This document shows positions 41,216 to 47,811 of a stretch of DNA of 64,000 nt, one piece after another (position 1 is the first letter of the stretch; each line of letters starts with the position of its first letter). The notes beneath the pieces were generated by a model. That model ran no database searches and had not been told where the DNA came from. It saw only the letters and a program-made list of their open reading frames with translations. The position numbers and the translations under genes were made by a program. This stretch comes from a virus, in IMG/VR virus record IMGVR_UViG_3300042372_000291, positions 1 through 64,000 of that record; one strand, written 5' to 3'.

Positions 41216-41944
41216 TTATGGTTTCTGATGATCTGGAAAGTCATTTCCATACACATCCTTGCCTAAAAAATAAAAGCGATTTACATGATTTTTTAATGTT
41301 GGCTCTACATCTTTTCTAAAATTACTAAAGTCTTTTATAGACTGTTTTTCCTCATCAACCGTGTTTTTATCAAAAATATCACTAGCATTTTTTAAATCAA
41401 AGCTATCTGGAAAATATCTTTGAACAGGCATTATCGCAGCAATCGGTGCACCCTTTTTATATTTAACAGTTAGGTCTGGTATCTGTACCTTTATATTAAT
41501 AGTAAAGTTATGTCTTAGGTTATCTGTTTCTATTGATCCAGACATTACCGTTGAATTTGGAATTATATAGTTTGGTGGATTTATTGTCATTAGATTGATA
41601 CCAGGAGGTGTTCTTAAGACAAATGGTAGGCCTACTGTAAATATACCGCTTCCAAAATGAGAATCAACACTTATCTTGCTGTTGTCGCTATATCCATCTC
41701 TTTCTATGACTAAATCTTCTATTGAGTCCCCACCATTCCATGTTACAGAAAAATCGTAATCGACTGCAACCAGAAAACCGTATTGATTTGCTATAGTTAA
41801 AGGAAGACATCTATAGAAGTGTGGTGTAAACCAAGATCTTTTCTTGTCTGGTTTAAAGATAATATCGCTATAGTCAACATTATCACCTTGATTTGGTATC
41901 AAAGCTATAGTATTGTCTGGAACTTTTTTATTTTTATTTATCAT
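41216..41944 (-). CDS. DUF6065-like protein, divergent copy D
   Basis: A 242-residue protein; the ATG at 41944 (MINKNKKVP) follows AAGGGTACT and is preferred to a TTG at 41956. It is the most divergent member of the four-copy family: RTPPGINLMTINPPNYI, then SGSIETDNLRHNF and YKKGAPIAAIMPVQRYF align with the conserved C-terminal block of copies A-C, but the N-terminal part differs. TGATATAAT lies 15 bases before the start. Function unknown. Confidence 0.65.
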   Translation of the reverse strand: MINKNKKVPDNTIALIPNQGDNVDYSDIIFKPDKKRSWFTPHFYRCLPLTIANQYGFLVAVDYDFSVTWNGGDSIEDLVIERDGYSDNSKISVDSHFGSGIFTVGLPFVLRTPPGINLMTINPPNYIIPNSTVMSGSIETDNLRHNFTINIKVQIPDLTVKYKKGAPIAAIMPVQRYFPDSFDLKNASDIFDKNTVDEEKQSIKDFSNFRKDVEPTLKNHVNRFYFLGKDVYGNDFPDHQKP

Positions 41945-41959
41945 AGTACCCTTCAAAAA

Positions 41960-41968
41960 ATTATATCA
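41960..41968 (-). promoter_or_regulatory. Extended -10 of copy D, divergent from sulfotransferase
   Basis: TGATATAAT on the minus strand, 15 bases before the ATG at 41944. The plus-strand -10 of the sulfotransferase (TATAAT, 41976-41981) is only 8 bases away, so the two promoters are back to back. Confidence 0.55.
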
Positions 41969-41987
41969 TATGATGTATAATCTATAT

Positions 41988-42794
41988 GTGGGTAAACAAT
42001 ATTTCTTCTTAGCTGGCTTGTTTCGTTCAGGTAATACTTTGTTGTCTAGTATATTAAATCAAAATCCTAATATATATAGCAGCCCGATTAGTGTTGTTTC
42101 AGAAATACTTTGGCAAACGCACCTTATCAAAAATTCACAACATTATAAAATGAACAAAGATAAAAGCCAGCTTGACAACTTTGCTAGATCAGTTATGGAT
42201 GTATATTATAAAGATATAGATAAACCAATAATAATTGATAGAGAAAAGGGTTGGGCTACCCCGCCAAATTTATCTTTAATAAAAAAATATATAACGCCTA
42301 CACCTAAAATAATTTATACTACTAGGCCAACGCTTGAAGTGATTGCATCTTTAATTAAGACTGGGCGTGATGTTTATCTTGATTCAATGCATAGCTCTAA
42401 CTATATATATAAAAACTATTTATCAGAAAACGATAATTTAGCAGATTTTATAATGTCAAATGAAGGAGTTATGAATAATGCATTTAGTGCAATTAATTCA
42501 ATAAATGACCCAGAAAATGCTGGTGTGTTTTATGTGGTTGATTACCATGATTTAGTTAATACCCCCGAAAAAGTTATTGATGGTTTATATGATTTTTTAG
42601 AAATTGAAAAATTTAATCATGATTTTAATAATATAAAAACCTTAGAAGTTTATGATGACTCTAGTGCAGGACTTTACGAAAACTTACATAAGATTAGAGA
42701 ATTGCTGTCGTTAAGCGATACGGATCCACAAAGTTATTTTTCAGAATATATAATTAATAAATATAAAAACTATAATCTATCTACTTTTATTTAA
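41988..42794 (+). CDS. Sulfotransferase
   Basis: A 268-residue PAPS-dependent sulfotransferase. The GTG at 41988 is chosen because TATAAT (41976-41981) ends exactly 6 bases earlier and the P-loop starts a few residues in. Visible motifs are the 5'-phosphosulfate loop (AGLFRSGNTLLSSIL), the 3'-phosphate region (IYTTRPTLEVIASLIKTGRD) and VVDYHDLVNTPEKVI near residue 190. Sulfotransferases usually modify glycans or small molecules; in a phage a sugar or host surface target is likely (inference). It is the only plus-strand enzyme in this block. Confidence 0.82.
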   Translation: MGKQYFFLAGLFRSGNTLLSSILNQNPNIYSSPISVVSEILWQTHLIKNSQHYKMNKDKSQLDNFARSVMDVYYKDIDKPIIIDREKGWATPPNLSLIKKYITPTPKIIYTTRPTLEVIASLIKTGRDVYLDSMHSSNYIYKNYLSENDNLADFIMSNEGVMNNAFSAINSINDPENAGVFYVVDYHDLVNTPEKVIDGLYDFLEIEKFNHDFNNIKTLEVYDDSSAGLYENLHKIRELLSLSDTDPQSYFSEYIINKYKNYNLSTFI

Positions 42795-43500
42795 AGTGTT
42801 TTTTTGTCCAAAACTTTTTTACATAATTATTAACTAGTGTTCCTTTAACATACTTGTCAATAATTATAGGCAGCTCGCCTTCTTTTAAAAATGAAAAAGA
42901 AGATTCCCAGTCATCACGTTTAAATGGGATCAGCTGTATCATTGGTGTCCCTTGTTCTACCACACCCTCAAACCCTTCTTTTACAAATACAGGTGGAGAA
43001 AGTGGATGTTTTGTTGAATCATAATCAATTATTGCAGACATACACCTAAAAGGTGAGTTTGGATATCCTACAGGTGGAATTACTAATAAAGAGTATCCTT
43101 TTGGAAGTTGTGGTATCCATGGATTTAGATATTTAAATTGTTGAAATGAATATCCGTCAGGAATGTCTATATCTTGGTTTCCATGTAAATCAAATACTGG
43201 TTTATTTACTCTCCAATTTATTGACAAGTTTCCTTCTGTATTTTCAACTGTTACCCCCGCCCATAGAGGAATTATATATCCAGATGTTAATAGATCTAGC
43301 ATTGGTGTGCATTTTTTAAAAGTTGCATTAGACTCTTGATTACGTATAACTATCTTCTTGCCGTCGGGGTTTTCAGGCATTCTTGCATAAGGATCTGCAT
43401 TCTTCCACCAGGAAGGTAGGTATTGCGATGTTGGAACTGGTCTTGGAGCGACCTCATAGTGATATTCGCTTAAAGCTACAAATTCAATTTCTTTTGTCAT
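42787..43500 (-). CDS. DUF6065-like protein, copy B
   Basis: A 237-residue protein close to copy C: YLPSWWKNADPYARM, ATFKKCTPMLDLLTSGYIIP, LPKGYSLLVIPPVGY, SAIIDYDSTKHP and EQGTPMIQLIPFKRDDWESS. TGCTATACT (43515-43523) and AAAGGG precede it. Its 3' end overlaps that of the convergent sulfotransferase by 8 bases. Function unknown; see the finding on the four-copy family. Confidence 0.7.
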   Translation of the reverse strand: MTKEIEFVALSEYHYEVAPRPVPTSQYLPSWWKNADPYARMPENPDGKKIVIRNQESNATFKKCTPMLDLLTSGYIIPLWAGVTVENTEGNLSINWRVNKPVFDLHGNQDIDIPDGYSFQQFKYLNPWIPQLPKGYSLLVIPPVGYPNSPFRCMSAIIDYDSTKHPLSPPVFVKEGFEGVVEQGTPMIQLIPFKRDDWESSFSFLKEGELPIIIDKYVKGTLVNNYVKKFWTKKHFK

Positions 43501-43514
43501 ATTTACCCTTTAAA

Positions 43515-43523
43515 AGTATAGCA
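43515..43523 (-). promoter_or_regulatory. Extended -10 of copy B
   Basis: TGCTATACT on the minus strand, 14 bases before the ATG at 43500, with AAAGGG between. Confidence 0.5.
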
Positions 43524-43643
43524 TAATTTCACTTTTACGAAAATCTGAAAATTTTTCTAAGATGTATGATACATATAATTTAAAAAATAATCAAAAATAA
43601 ATAGTGAGCACACCACTGGTGCCACCATTTATTCTGATCACTA

Positions 43644-43672
43644 CCGCCCCCAGTTATCTGAGGGGAGCGGTG
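43644..43672 (-). terminator. Stem-loop at the end of the small minus-strand operon
   Basis: ACCGC-CCCCAG and CTGAGGGG-A-GCGGT fold into a GC-rich hairpin overlapping the last codons of the 60-residue gene, with AT-rich sequence beyond. It probably ends the small leftward unit starting at 44202. Confidence 0.55.
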
Positions 43673-43836
43673 CCCTGTAAATAGCCGTCAATGCCAAGCA
43701 AATCACAAGTGATTTTTACACGTTGATTTTTCTTGAGAGATTTCTTATACATCTCCATAAAATAATAAACGTTTTCTTTTGTTGGCAAATCCATGTTAAA
43801 CTCTTTGCCGTTCATGCTAGTTATCTTTAGTTTCAT
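43654..43836 (-). CDS. 60-residue hypothetical protein
   Basis: MKLKITSMNGKEFNMDLPTK, then a helix and QRVKITCDLLGIDGYLQG. AAAGAAG precedes the ATG, and the gene overlaps the 37-residue gene upstream. Family not recognised. Last of four tiny leftward genes. Confidence 0.55.
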   Translation of the reverse strand: MKLKITSMNGKEFNMDLPTKENVYYFMEMYKKSLKKNQRVKITCDLLGIDGYLQGTAPLR

Positions 43837-43930
43837 TTGTTTCTTCTTTCTTGTAATGGTCTCGTGGATAATTGTTTATAGTACCGCCTGACTTTAGCCA
43901 AGCCCTGCGCCTTTCTAGTTCCTCACTCAT
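43817..43930 (-). CDS. 37-residue microprotein
   Basis: Starts MSEELERRRAWLKSGGTINN, then YPRDHYKKEETNETKDN. The ATG overlaps the upstream stop in an ATGA arrangement and the 3' end overlaps the next gene, so it fits a coupled operon. Function unknown. Confidence 0.5.
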   Translation of the reverse strand: MSEELERRRAWLKSGGTINNYPRDHYKKEETNETKDN

Positions 43931-44028
43931 ACACACTTGCAAGGGTCTATTCTTGTTTCGTGTTCATCAAATAAAATAATTCCTGTGTCTCCACATGTCT
44001 CGCATGTGTGTGCGTACATTGCGCTCAT
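43927..44028 (-). CDS. 33-residue zinc-ribbon microprotein
   Basis: MSAMYAHTCETCGDTGIILF then DEHETRIDPCKCV. CETCGDTG and DPCKC give four Cys in a rubredoxin/DnaJ-like zinc spacing. Its start abuts the preceding stop. It may be a small regulator or host-protein inhibitor (inference). Confidence 0.55.
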   Translation of the reverse strand: MSAMYAHTCETCGDTGIILFDEHETRIDPCKCV

Positions 44029-44202
44029 TTACTTACCCGCTCTCTTAGCAACGATAGCCTCTATCTGTGCTAGTTGTTCTGGTGTAGCGTTGCGAAACGC
44101 TTTCACACTTTCTCTAATCCATGGTGACTTAGCCATAGCCTTCTCATGCTCTATTGCATAGCGAGCCTGTTGTTCTTGACGTATTCTGTTTAGTGTATCC
44201 AT
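44029..44202 (-). CDS. 57-residue helical microprotein
   Basis: MDTLNRIRQEQQARYAIEHE, then mostly helix to AKRAGK. AAAGG lies about 12 bases before the ATG. The TAGGA inverted repeat at 44228-44246 sits directly upstream. First gene of the leftward four-gene unit. Confidence 0.5.
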   Translation of the reverse strand: MDTLNRIRQEQQARYAIEHEKAMAKSPWIRESVKAFRNATPEQLAQIEAIVAKRAGK

Positions 44203-44605
44203 TTAATGGGCTACCTTTCTTTAGTTTGTATAGGACTATCCTATACTAGGGGACTGACAAATTGGGGTCTTATTTGCTTAGGCTCACTGTGATTTGCATC
44301 ACATTTATTTGCTAAGGCTCATACCTTTTTTGTCACTATTTAATTTTGATAGGAGTATCCTAACACATACCCCGCCAAAAGTCAAGTCCTAACACGGCGT
44401 GTCGCATGTGATTTAGACCACATAATCTCCCCCCGCAGTCGGGCGTGTCGTTTTGTCGAAAAAAGTTATCCACAGGGGTGATGTGGATAAGTCATGTGAC
44501 CCTTATCACAAAAATAGTTTTGCGACACTCCCGAGAAACGGGCTAATTTGTCAGTGGTCTATGTTAGGATACATAGTATAAAGATAAAAAAGAAAGGAGA
44601 ACCAA
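44203..44605. promoter_or_regulatory. Divergent control region between leftward and rightward small genes
   Basis: No gene is seen. In order it holds: a perfect inverted repeat GTATAGGA-CTA-TCCTATAC (44228-44246); a CRP-like TGTGA-TTTGCA-TCACA (44288-44303); a second TAGGA-GTA-TCCTA repeat (44350-44362); a GGCGTGTCG (44396-44404); an imperfect CRP-like site (44407-44422); a CCCG-CAGT-CGGG hairpin and second GGCGTGTCG (44430-44450); two DnaA boxes (44466-44490); a CRP-like TGTGA-CCCTTA-TCACA (44495-44510); and a TAGGAT -10 (44565-44570) for the gene at 44606. It looks like the master early switch of this arm. Confidence 0.65.
44466..44490. promoter_or_regulatory. Pair of inverted consensus DnaA boxes
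   Basis: TTATCCACA (44466-44474) and its exact inverse TGTGGATAA (44482-44490) with a 7-base GC-rich spacer. A perfect DnaA-box match on both strands suggests that host DnaA binds here, for regulation or as part of an origin. Confidence 0.65.
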
Positions 44606-44830
44606 ATGTTCTCACTAAAGTATAAAGTAGAGTATAACTCTAATCCTAACTACCCTCTATCAAAAGAGTTTGGTAATGTATCTATAACAGTACCTAGCGA
44701 ACAATACGCTAATGACTACTTAGACCTAGTATCTCAGAAAGGTACTATCCTAGAAGTTTCTCTAACAGAGTTAGAAAACTACACACCTAGCAAGCGCATG
44801 GTGTACGCTACTACTAGAAGTTGGGAGTAA
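44606..44830 (+). CDS. 74-residue early hypothetical protein
   Basis: MFSLKYKVEYNSNPNYPLSK, beta-rich and without recognised motifs. AGAAAGGAG lies just before the ATG. It is the first rightward gene after the control region and is followed by two still smaller genes in the same unit. Function unknown. Confidence 0.65.
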   Translation: MFSLKYKVEYNSNPNYPLSKEFGNVSITVPSEQYANDYLDLVSQKGTILEVSLTELENYTPSKRMVYATTRSWE

Positions 44831-44834
44831 TCTA

Positions 44835-44942
44835 ATGGATAAAGTTAGAAACCTAGAATTAGAAAACTATCTTGATGAACCTCAAGATGAATTAGCAACA
44901 AGGTTAGATAACCTAATCAAGAAAGGAGTGTACACTAAATGA
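44835..44942 (+). CDS. 35-residue early microprotein
   Basis: MDKVRNLELENYLDEPQDEL, acidic and helical. Its end overlaps the next ATG (ATGA). It carries the ribosome binding site AGAAAGGAG of the next gene inside its own codons, a sign of tight packing. Confidence 0.5.
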   Translation: MDKVRNLELENYLDEPQDELATRLDNLIKKGVYTK

Positions 44943-45085
44943 AAAAAAATGTACTAATTAGTTTCGTTACTGATGCAGAAACAGATCTGCAAGCAATCTT
45001 TGCACTAAACAGAATAATGGAGAAGCTCCCTGAATCTGATTTAGAAAAGTTTGAAGCATTTGAAGTTTTAGATGCTGTTCAATAA
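44939..45085 (+). CDS. 48-residue early microprotein
   Basis: MKKNVLISFVTDAETDLQAI then an acidic helical tail (PESDLEKFEAFEVLDAVQ). It follows AGAAAGGAGTG. It ends just before a strong terminator. Function unknown. Confidence 0.55.
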   Translation: MKKNVLISFVTDAETDLQAIFALNRIMEKLPESDLEKFEAFEVLDAVQ

Positions 45086-45090
45086 ATAAG

Positions 45091-45122
45091 TTTTTGCGGA
45101 AATAAAACACCGCAAAAATTTT
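45091..45122. terminator. Intrinsic terminator
   Basis: TTTTTGCGG pairs perfectly with CCGCAAAAA over a 10-base loop and is followed by TTTT. The A/T symmetry makes it work on both strands. Confidence 0.85.
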
Positions 45123-45130
45123 CGACAAAA

Positions 45131-45206
45131 TGTGGGGCAAATCACAATATCTCATCGGCGTGTCGCCTTGACTTTTTGGGGTTTCTCGTGTAGTATTCTA
45201 CCTATA
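45131..45206 (+). promoter_or_regulatory. Early promoter 1 with CRP-like half palindrome
   Basis: TGTGG-GGCAAA-TCACA (45131-45146), GGCGTGTCG (45167-45175), then TTGACT (45178-45183), 17 bases and TAGTAT (45201-45206). It drives transcription into a second promoter rather than a visible gene, so it may be the upstream of a tandem pair. Confidence 0.6.
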
Positions 45207-45230
45207 CAATTAAATAAATAGCAAAAAAGG

Positions 45231-45306
45231 TGTGACGCAATTCACATTCAAAATGTCCTAAATGTCCGAATTTAGATTTGATTTTGTCAGCCAAAAATGC
45301 TAGACT
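45231..45306 (+). promoter_or_regulatory. Early promoter 2 with CRP-like palindrome
   Basis: TGTGA-CGCAAT-TCACA (45231-45246) lies 31 bases upstream of TTGATT (45278-45283), a 17-base spacer (TTGTCAGCCAAAAATGC) and TAGACT (45301-45306). The palindrome centre is at about -74.5. Confidence 0.7.
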
Positions 45307-45340
45307 TACAGAGTAACAAACTAAAGAAAGGTGACAACTA

Positions 45341-45541
45341 ATGTCAGCAAACATCTACACAATAGAAAGCCTACTCGTAGGAAAAACTTATCGCTCAAAA
45401 ACCTTAACGGGTGAAATTGTTTCAGCAGAAAAACACCCTTCCCCTGTATGGTATGAGAACGCAGAGGCGTATCTCGTAGAGGTTAGAAATCAAAATGGCG
45501 GTTATGCTTATCGCACTCTCGCAGTATCAACAGAAAACTAA
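45341..45541 (+). CDS. 66-residue KOW/SH3-like protein
   Basis: A small beta protein. LLVGKTYRSKTLTGEIVSAE followed by YLVEVRNQNGGYAYRTLAV follows the pattern of two later genes (48725, 49497): G-x-Y-x-S-x-x-TG-x-I then a strand with V-x-V/R and a final basic strand. The start follows AAGAAAGGTG. It is probably a nucleic-acid or protein-binding SH3-like fold (inference). Confidence 0.62.
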   Translation: MSANIYTIESLLVGKTYRSKTLTGEIVSAEKHPSPVWYENAEAYLVEVRNQNGGYAYRTLAVSTEN

Positions 45542-45555
45542 GAAAGGAAAACTAA

Positions 45556-45699
45556 ATGACACTAGAGGAATTTAGACAGTATCAACAAGCCCAATACGCA
45601 AAACAGCGTGAGGCTAATAAAGAAAAAATCAACGCTATGTTTCATAGTAACTCTCGCCCATTAAATAATTCACACCTACTAAAGAAAGCAGAAAACTAA
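45556..45699 (+). CDS. 47-residue helical microprotein
   Basis: MTLEEFRQYQQAQYAKQREA, basic and helical (LLKKAEN at the end). AAGAAAGG precedes the ATG. No family recognised. Confidence 0.55.
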   Translation: MTLEEFRQYQQAQYAKQREANKEKINAMFHSNSRPLNNSHLLKKAEN

Positions 45700-45701
45700 A
45701 A

Positions 45702-45959
45702 ATGACTAACACTACTTACACAGACTTCCCATTCACCGCTAAGGGAATCAACTTTGTTTCAAGAGTTTATTCTAACTCTCCATTCCTTTCACGCATTCAG
45801 CAATTGCCAGCAGGCGTATTTGAAAGCATGAACATTGACGCAGTTTCAGATTTGCTAACTATTGAAAAAGAATACACCCTAGATGAGGTTCAAGCAGAAC
45901 TAGACCGAGTCAATGCAGGCGGAAGCCATGCGTTTATTTTGTTAGGAGAAAACAACTAA
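45702..45959 (+). CDS. 85-residue early hypothetical protein
   Basis: MTNTTYTDFPFTAKGINFVS with helical middle (FESMNIDAVSDLLTIEKEYT). Its stop overlaps the next ATG. No recognised motif. Preceded by AAGAAAG. Confidence 0.62.
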   Translation: MTNTTYTDFPFTAKGINFVSRVYSNSPFLSRIQQLPAGVFESMNIDAVSDLLTIEKEYTLDEVQAELDRVNAGGSHAFILLGENN

Positions 45960-46150
45960 TGATGACACGAAAAGACTATGTAAAAACTTCAAACATTCTA
46001 AAGGGTTTTTCTGATGAAATTCATCCAGCAGTTTTTGAGGATTTGGTTGAGGAGTTTTGTCAATACTTTGCAAGCGATAATGAAAACTTTGATAAAGTAA
46101 GATTTGAAAAGGCTTGCGGTGTTGATGAGTTAGGATTGATGCTAGCATGA
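45959..46150 (+). CDS. 63-residue early hypothetical protein
   Basis: An acidic helical protein (HPAVFEDLVEEFCQYFASDN). TTAGGAG lies upstream within the previous gene. Two ATGs in tandem (45959, 45962) are both usable. Function unknown. Confidence 0.6.
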   Translation: MMTRKDYVKTSNILKGFSDEIHPAVFEDLVEEFCQYFASDNENFDKVRFEKACGVDELGLMLA

Positions 46151-46245
46151 ATAGATTTATAACTTCCCTTGTTCAAATTCTTTTGTGGTTTCCAGTTATT
46201 CTTATTTTAGTATTTGCATACAGAGAACGCAAAAAGCAAAAGTAA
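46147..46245 (+). CDS. 32-residue membrane peptide
   Basis: MNRFITSLVQILLWFPVILI then LVFAYRERKKQK: one membrane-spanning segment and a basic cytoplasmic tail. The ATG overlaps the preceding stop. It could be a small inhibitor or pore peptide. Not recognised. Confidence 0.55.
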   Translation: MNRFITSLVQILLWFPVILILVFAYRERKKQK

Positions 46246-46253
46246 AAAAAGAT

Positions 46254-46277
46254 CCTAAGCATGATTTAAAACTGCTT
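46254..46277 (+). repeat. Intergenic hairpin element R1
   Basis: CCT followed by AAGCA, a 11-base A/T loop and TGCTT. It is a member of the repeated stem-loop family (see findings), and its A:T closing pair replaces the G:C of the others, a compensatory change. Confidence 0.62.
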
Positions 46278-46333
46278 GAAGCTTCAACTAAAATTTTCGA
46301 CCCCCGCAGTCGGGCGTGTCGCTTTACGTACGA

Positions 46334-46398
46334 TGTGATTTTTACCACAATTTTGAGCGGCGTGTCGTTTTGATTTTGTCGGTGATAAATGATAGGAT
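46334..46398 (+). promoter_or_regulatory. Early promoter 3 with CRP-like palindrome
   Basis: TGTGA-TTTTTA-CCACA (46334-46349), GGCGTGTCG (46359-46367), TTGATT (46370-46375), 17 bases and TAGGAT (46393-46398). Palindrome centre at about -63.5. Confidence 0.65.
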
Positions 46399-46427
46399 TA
46401 CAGAGTAATTAAATGAAAGGAAAACTA

Positions 46428-46592
46428 ATGAGTGAGTTTATTTTAATTAAGTCAGTATGCGGAGAAAAGGGTTCTTTCGTAGATGTCTATGATTTAGACC
46501 TTAACCCTCATGGAGTTGTTTGTTGTGATAATTGTCGCAGCATTGTGGCTACTCGTGAAAATTGGTTTGCCGAACACGGCGTGTCGGTTTGA
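46428..46592 (+). CDS. 54-residue zinc-finger-like protein
   Basis: MSEFILIKSVCGEKGSFVDV, then a centre with VVCCDNCRSIVATRENW (three Cys close together plus one near the start). AAAGGAAAAC precedes the ATG. Its last codons contain a GGCGTGTCG repeat and its stop codon overlaps the -35 of the next promoter. Confidence 0.58.
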   Translation: MSEFILIKSVCGEKGSFVDVYDLDLNPHGVVCCDNCRSIVATRENWFAEHGVSV

Positions 46593-46617
46593 TTTTGTCA
46601 GACCACTATGGTAAGTT
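46589..46617 (+). promoter_or_regulatory. Early promoter 4
   Basis: TTGATT (46589-46594), 17 bases, TAAGTT (46612-46617). The spacer begins TTGTCAG as in promoter 2. No CRP-like palindrome nearby. Confidence 0.55.
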
Positions 46618-46645
46618 TGCAGTATTGAAAGAAAGGAAATGAAAA

Positions 46646-46846
46646 ATGGATAGAATAGAATACGCAGTAGAAAGAATTCACAATTGTGATGAGTGTGGAG
46701 GAACGGGCTCTCAGTTTTGGGCTAATGGTGAAGACTATGACTTTGAGACTTGTGAGGAGTGTAATCCTCACGAACTAATCTTTGACTATGATGGAAATGT
46801 AGTTTGGGATAACGGAACGCTATTTACAACACAGGAGGCTAACTAA
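46646..46846 (+). CDS. Zinc-ribbon microprotein
   Basis: A 66-residue protein with HNCDECGGTGSQFW and FETCEECNPHEL, two CxxC pairs about 22 residues apart, i.e. a zinc ribbon. AGAAAGGAAATG precedes the ATG. It may bind nucleic acid or a host protein. Confidence 0.65.
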   Translation: MDRIEYAVERIHNCDECGGTGSQFWANGEDYDFETCEECNPHELIFDYDGNVVWDNGTLFTTQEAN

Positions 46847-46847
46847 A

Positions 46848-47141
46848 ATGGGAAGTAATTTTGCTAATGATTTAGTTACGCTTGGAGATTTGGGTATTGT
46901 CTTAGACATTGAAAGTCAGATAGGTATGCACCTTCAGGCTAATCATTATCCACCTGTTCCCAAGTCTATGGTCAAGCCTTGTGTTGAGGCTATTGATGCA
47001 GTAAATGATTTAGGACTATGGAATTTGGACATTGAGTTGCCTGAAGGTATCTCATGGCGTGGTTTGACTACCGCCCCCGCTTCGGCTATTATTGAAGCAC
47101 ACCACTTAGACGCTTGGATTATTGAACGAGAGGAATACTAA
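46848..47141 (+). CDS. 97-residue early hypothetical protein
   Basis: MGSNFANDLVTLGDLGIVLD; helical and mixed, with LPEGISWRGLTTAPASAIIE near the C-terminus. ACAGGAGG precedes the ATG inside the previous gene. No family recognised. Confidence 0.62.
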   Translation: MGSNFANDLVTLGDLGIVLDIESQIGMHLQANHYPPVPKSMVKPCVEAIDAVNDLGLWNLDIELPEGISWRGLTTAPASAIIEAHHLDAWIIEREEY

Positions 47142-47142
47142 A

Positions 47143-47352
47143 ATGGAATACACTTACTCACTTACTACCTCGTATGACGGGGAACTAGTAAACACCTTGC
47201 GAGTATCAGACATGATGGAAGCAGTAGACGCATGGAATAAATGCGTAGACTATGGAAATGCTAAAGACTATGCTACTTATAACCTATCAGACCCAACAGG
47301 TAAAATGTATACAAAAACTTTCTATGCCAATGGCGAAGTAGTTATAAAATAG
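47143..47352 (+). CDS. 69-residue early hypothetical protein
   Basis: Starts at the ATG after GAGAGGAATAC. MEYTYSLTTSYDGELVNTLR, then a helix (MMEAVDAWNKCVDYG) and a final strand. An alpha-beta fold with no known motif. Confidence 0.6.
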   Translation: MEYTYSLTTSYDGELVNTLRVSDMMEAVDAWNKCVDYGNAKDYATYNLSDPTGKMYTKTFYANGEVVIK

Positions 47353-47359
47353 GTATACA

Positions 47360-47572
47360 ATGAAAACTATGGATTATCGCATGGTTGATGTTCTCAACGC
47401 AGACCAATTAGAAGTAAATGATCTAATTGGTGTTGCGGATGAGATTGTAAAAGTTATTTCAATTGCCCCGCTTTCTGATGGGTTTTCACTTGTAATTGAA
47501 AATGAATTTGGTGAAAAAGATTTAATTGAAATTCTTGATGATGAACAATTTGAGTTATTTATTTTAGAATAA
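47360..47572 (+). CDS. 70-residue early hypothetical protein
   Basis: MKTMDYRMVDVLNADQLEVN, a beta-rich, acidic protein (FGEKDLIEILDDEQFEL). Preceded by TAGG. No recognised family. Confidence 0.6.
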   Translation: MKTMDYRMVDVLNADQLEVNDLIGVADEIVKVISIAPLSDGFSLVIENEFGEKDLIEILDDEQFELFILE

Positions 47573-47629
47573 AAGCTGCAAAAAATTTCGAGGGGCCCGA
47601 AATGTCCGAATTGCCCCTTTACGTCCGAT

Positions 47630-47658
47630 TTGATTTTTTCCCCTATTTCTGATAAGAT
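47630..47658 (+). promoter_or_regulatory. Early promoter 5 (leaderless)
   Basis: TTGATT (47630-47635), 17 bases, TAAGAT (47653-47658), then 6 bases to the ATG at 47665. Seen directly; leaderless use inferred. Confidence 0.6.
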
Positions 47659-47664
47659 TATTCT

Positions 47665-47811
47665 ATGTTTAAGAAATCTAGTGAACAATTACGTCATCTG
47701 CAGGAGCTACGCAGATCTAATGCCGCTACCCCTTTACGTAACAAGAAAAAATACACTAGACAAAGTAACAAAAAAATGTTAGACTTAGAAAGTAAAGAGA
47801 GGCCCCAATGA
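47665..47811 (+). CDS. 48-residue basic microprotein, leaderless
   Basis: MFKKSSEQLRHLQELRRSNA followed by a Lys/Arg/Gln-rich tail. The ATG is 6 bases after a TAAGAT -10. Its stop overlaps the next ATG (ATGA). It may bind nucleic acid (inference from charge). Confidence 0.58.
   Translation: MFKKSSEQLRHLQELRRSNAATPLRNKKKYTRQSNKKMLDLESKERPQ

Noticed and set aside
45131-45340. A small gene between early promoters 1 and 2
   Set aside because: Only a very short GTG frame without a clear ribosome binding site; not supportable.
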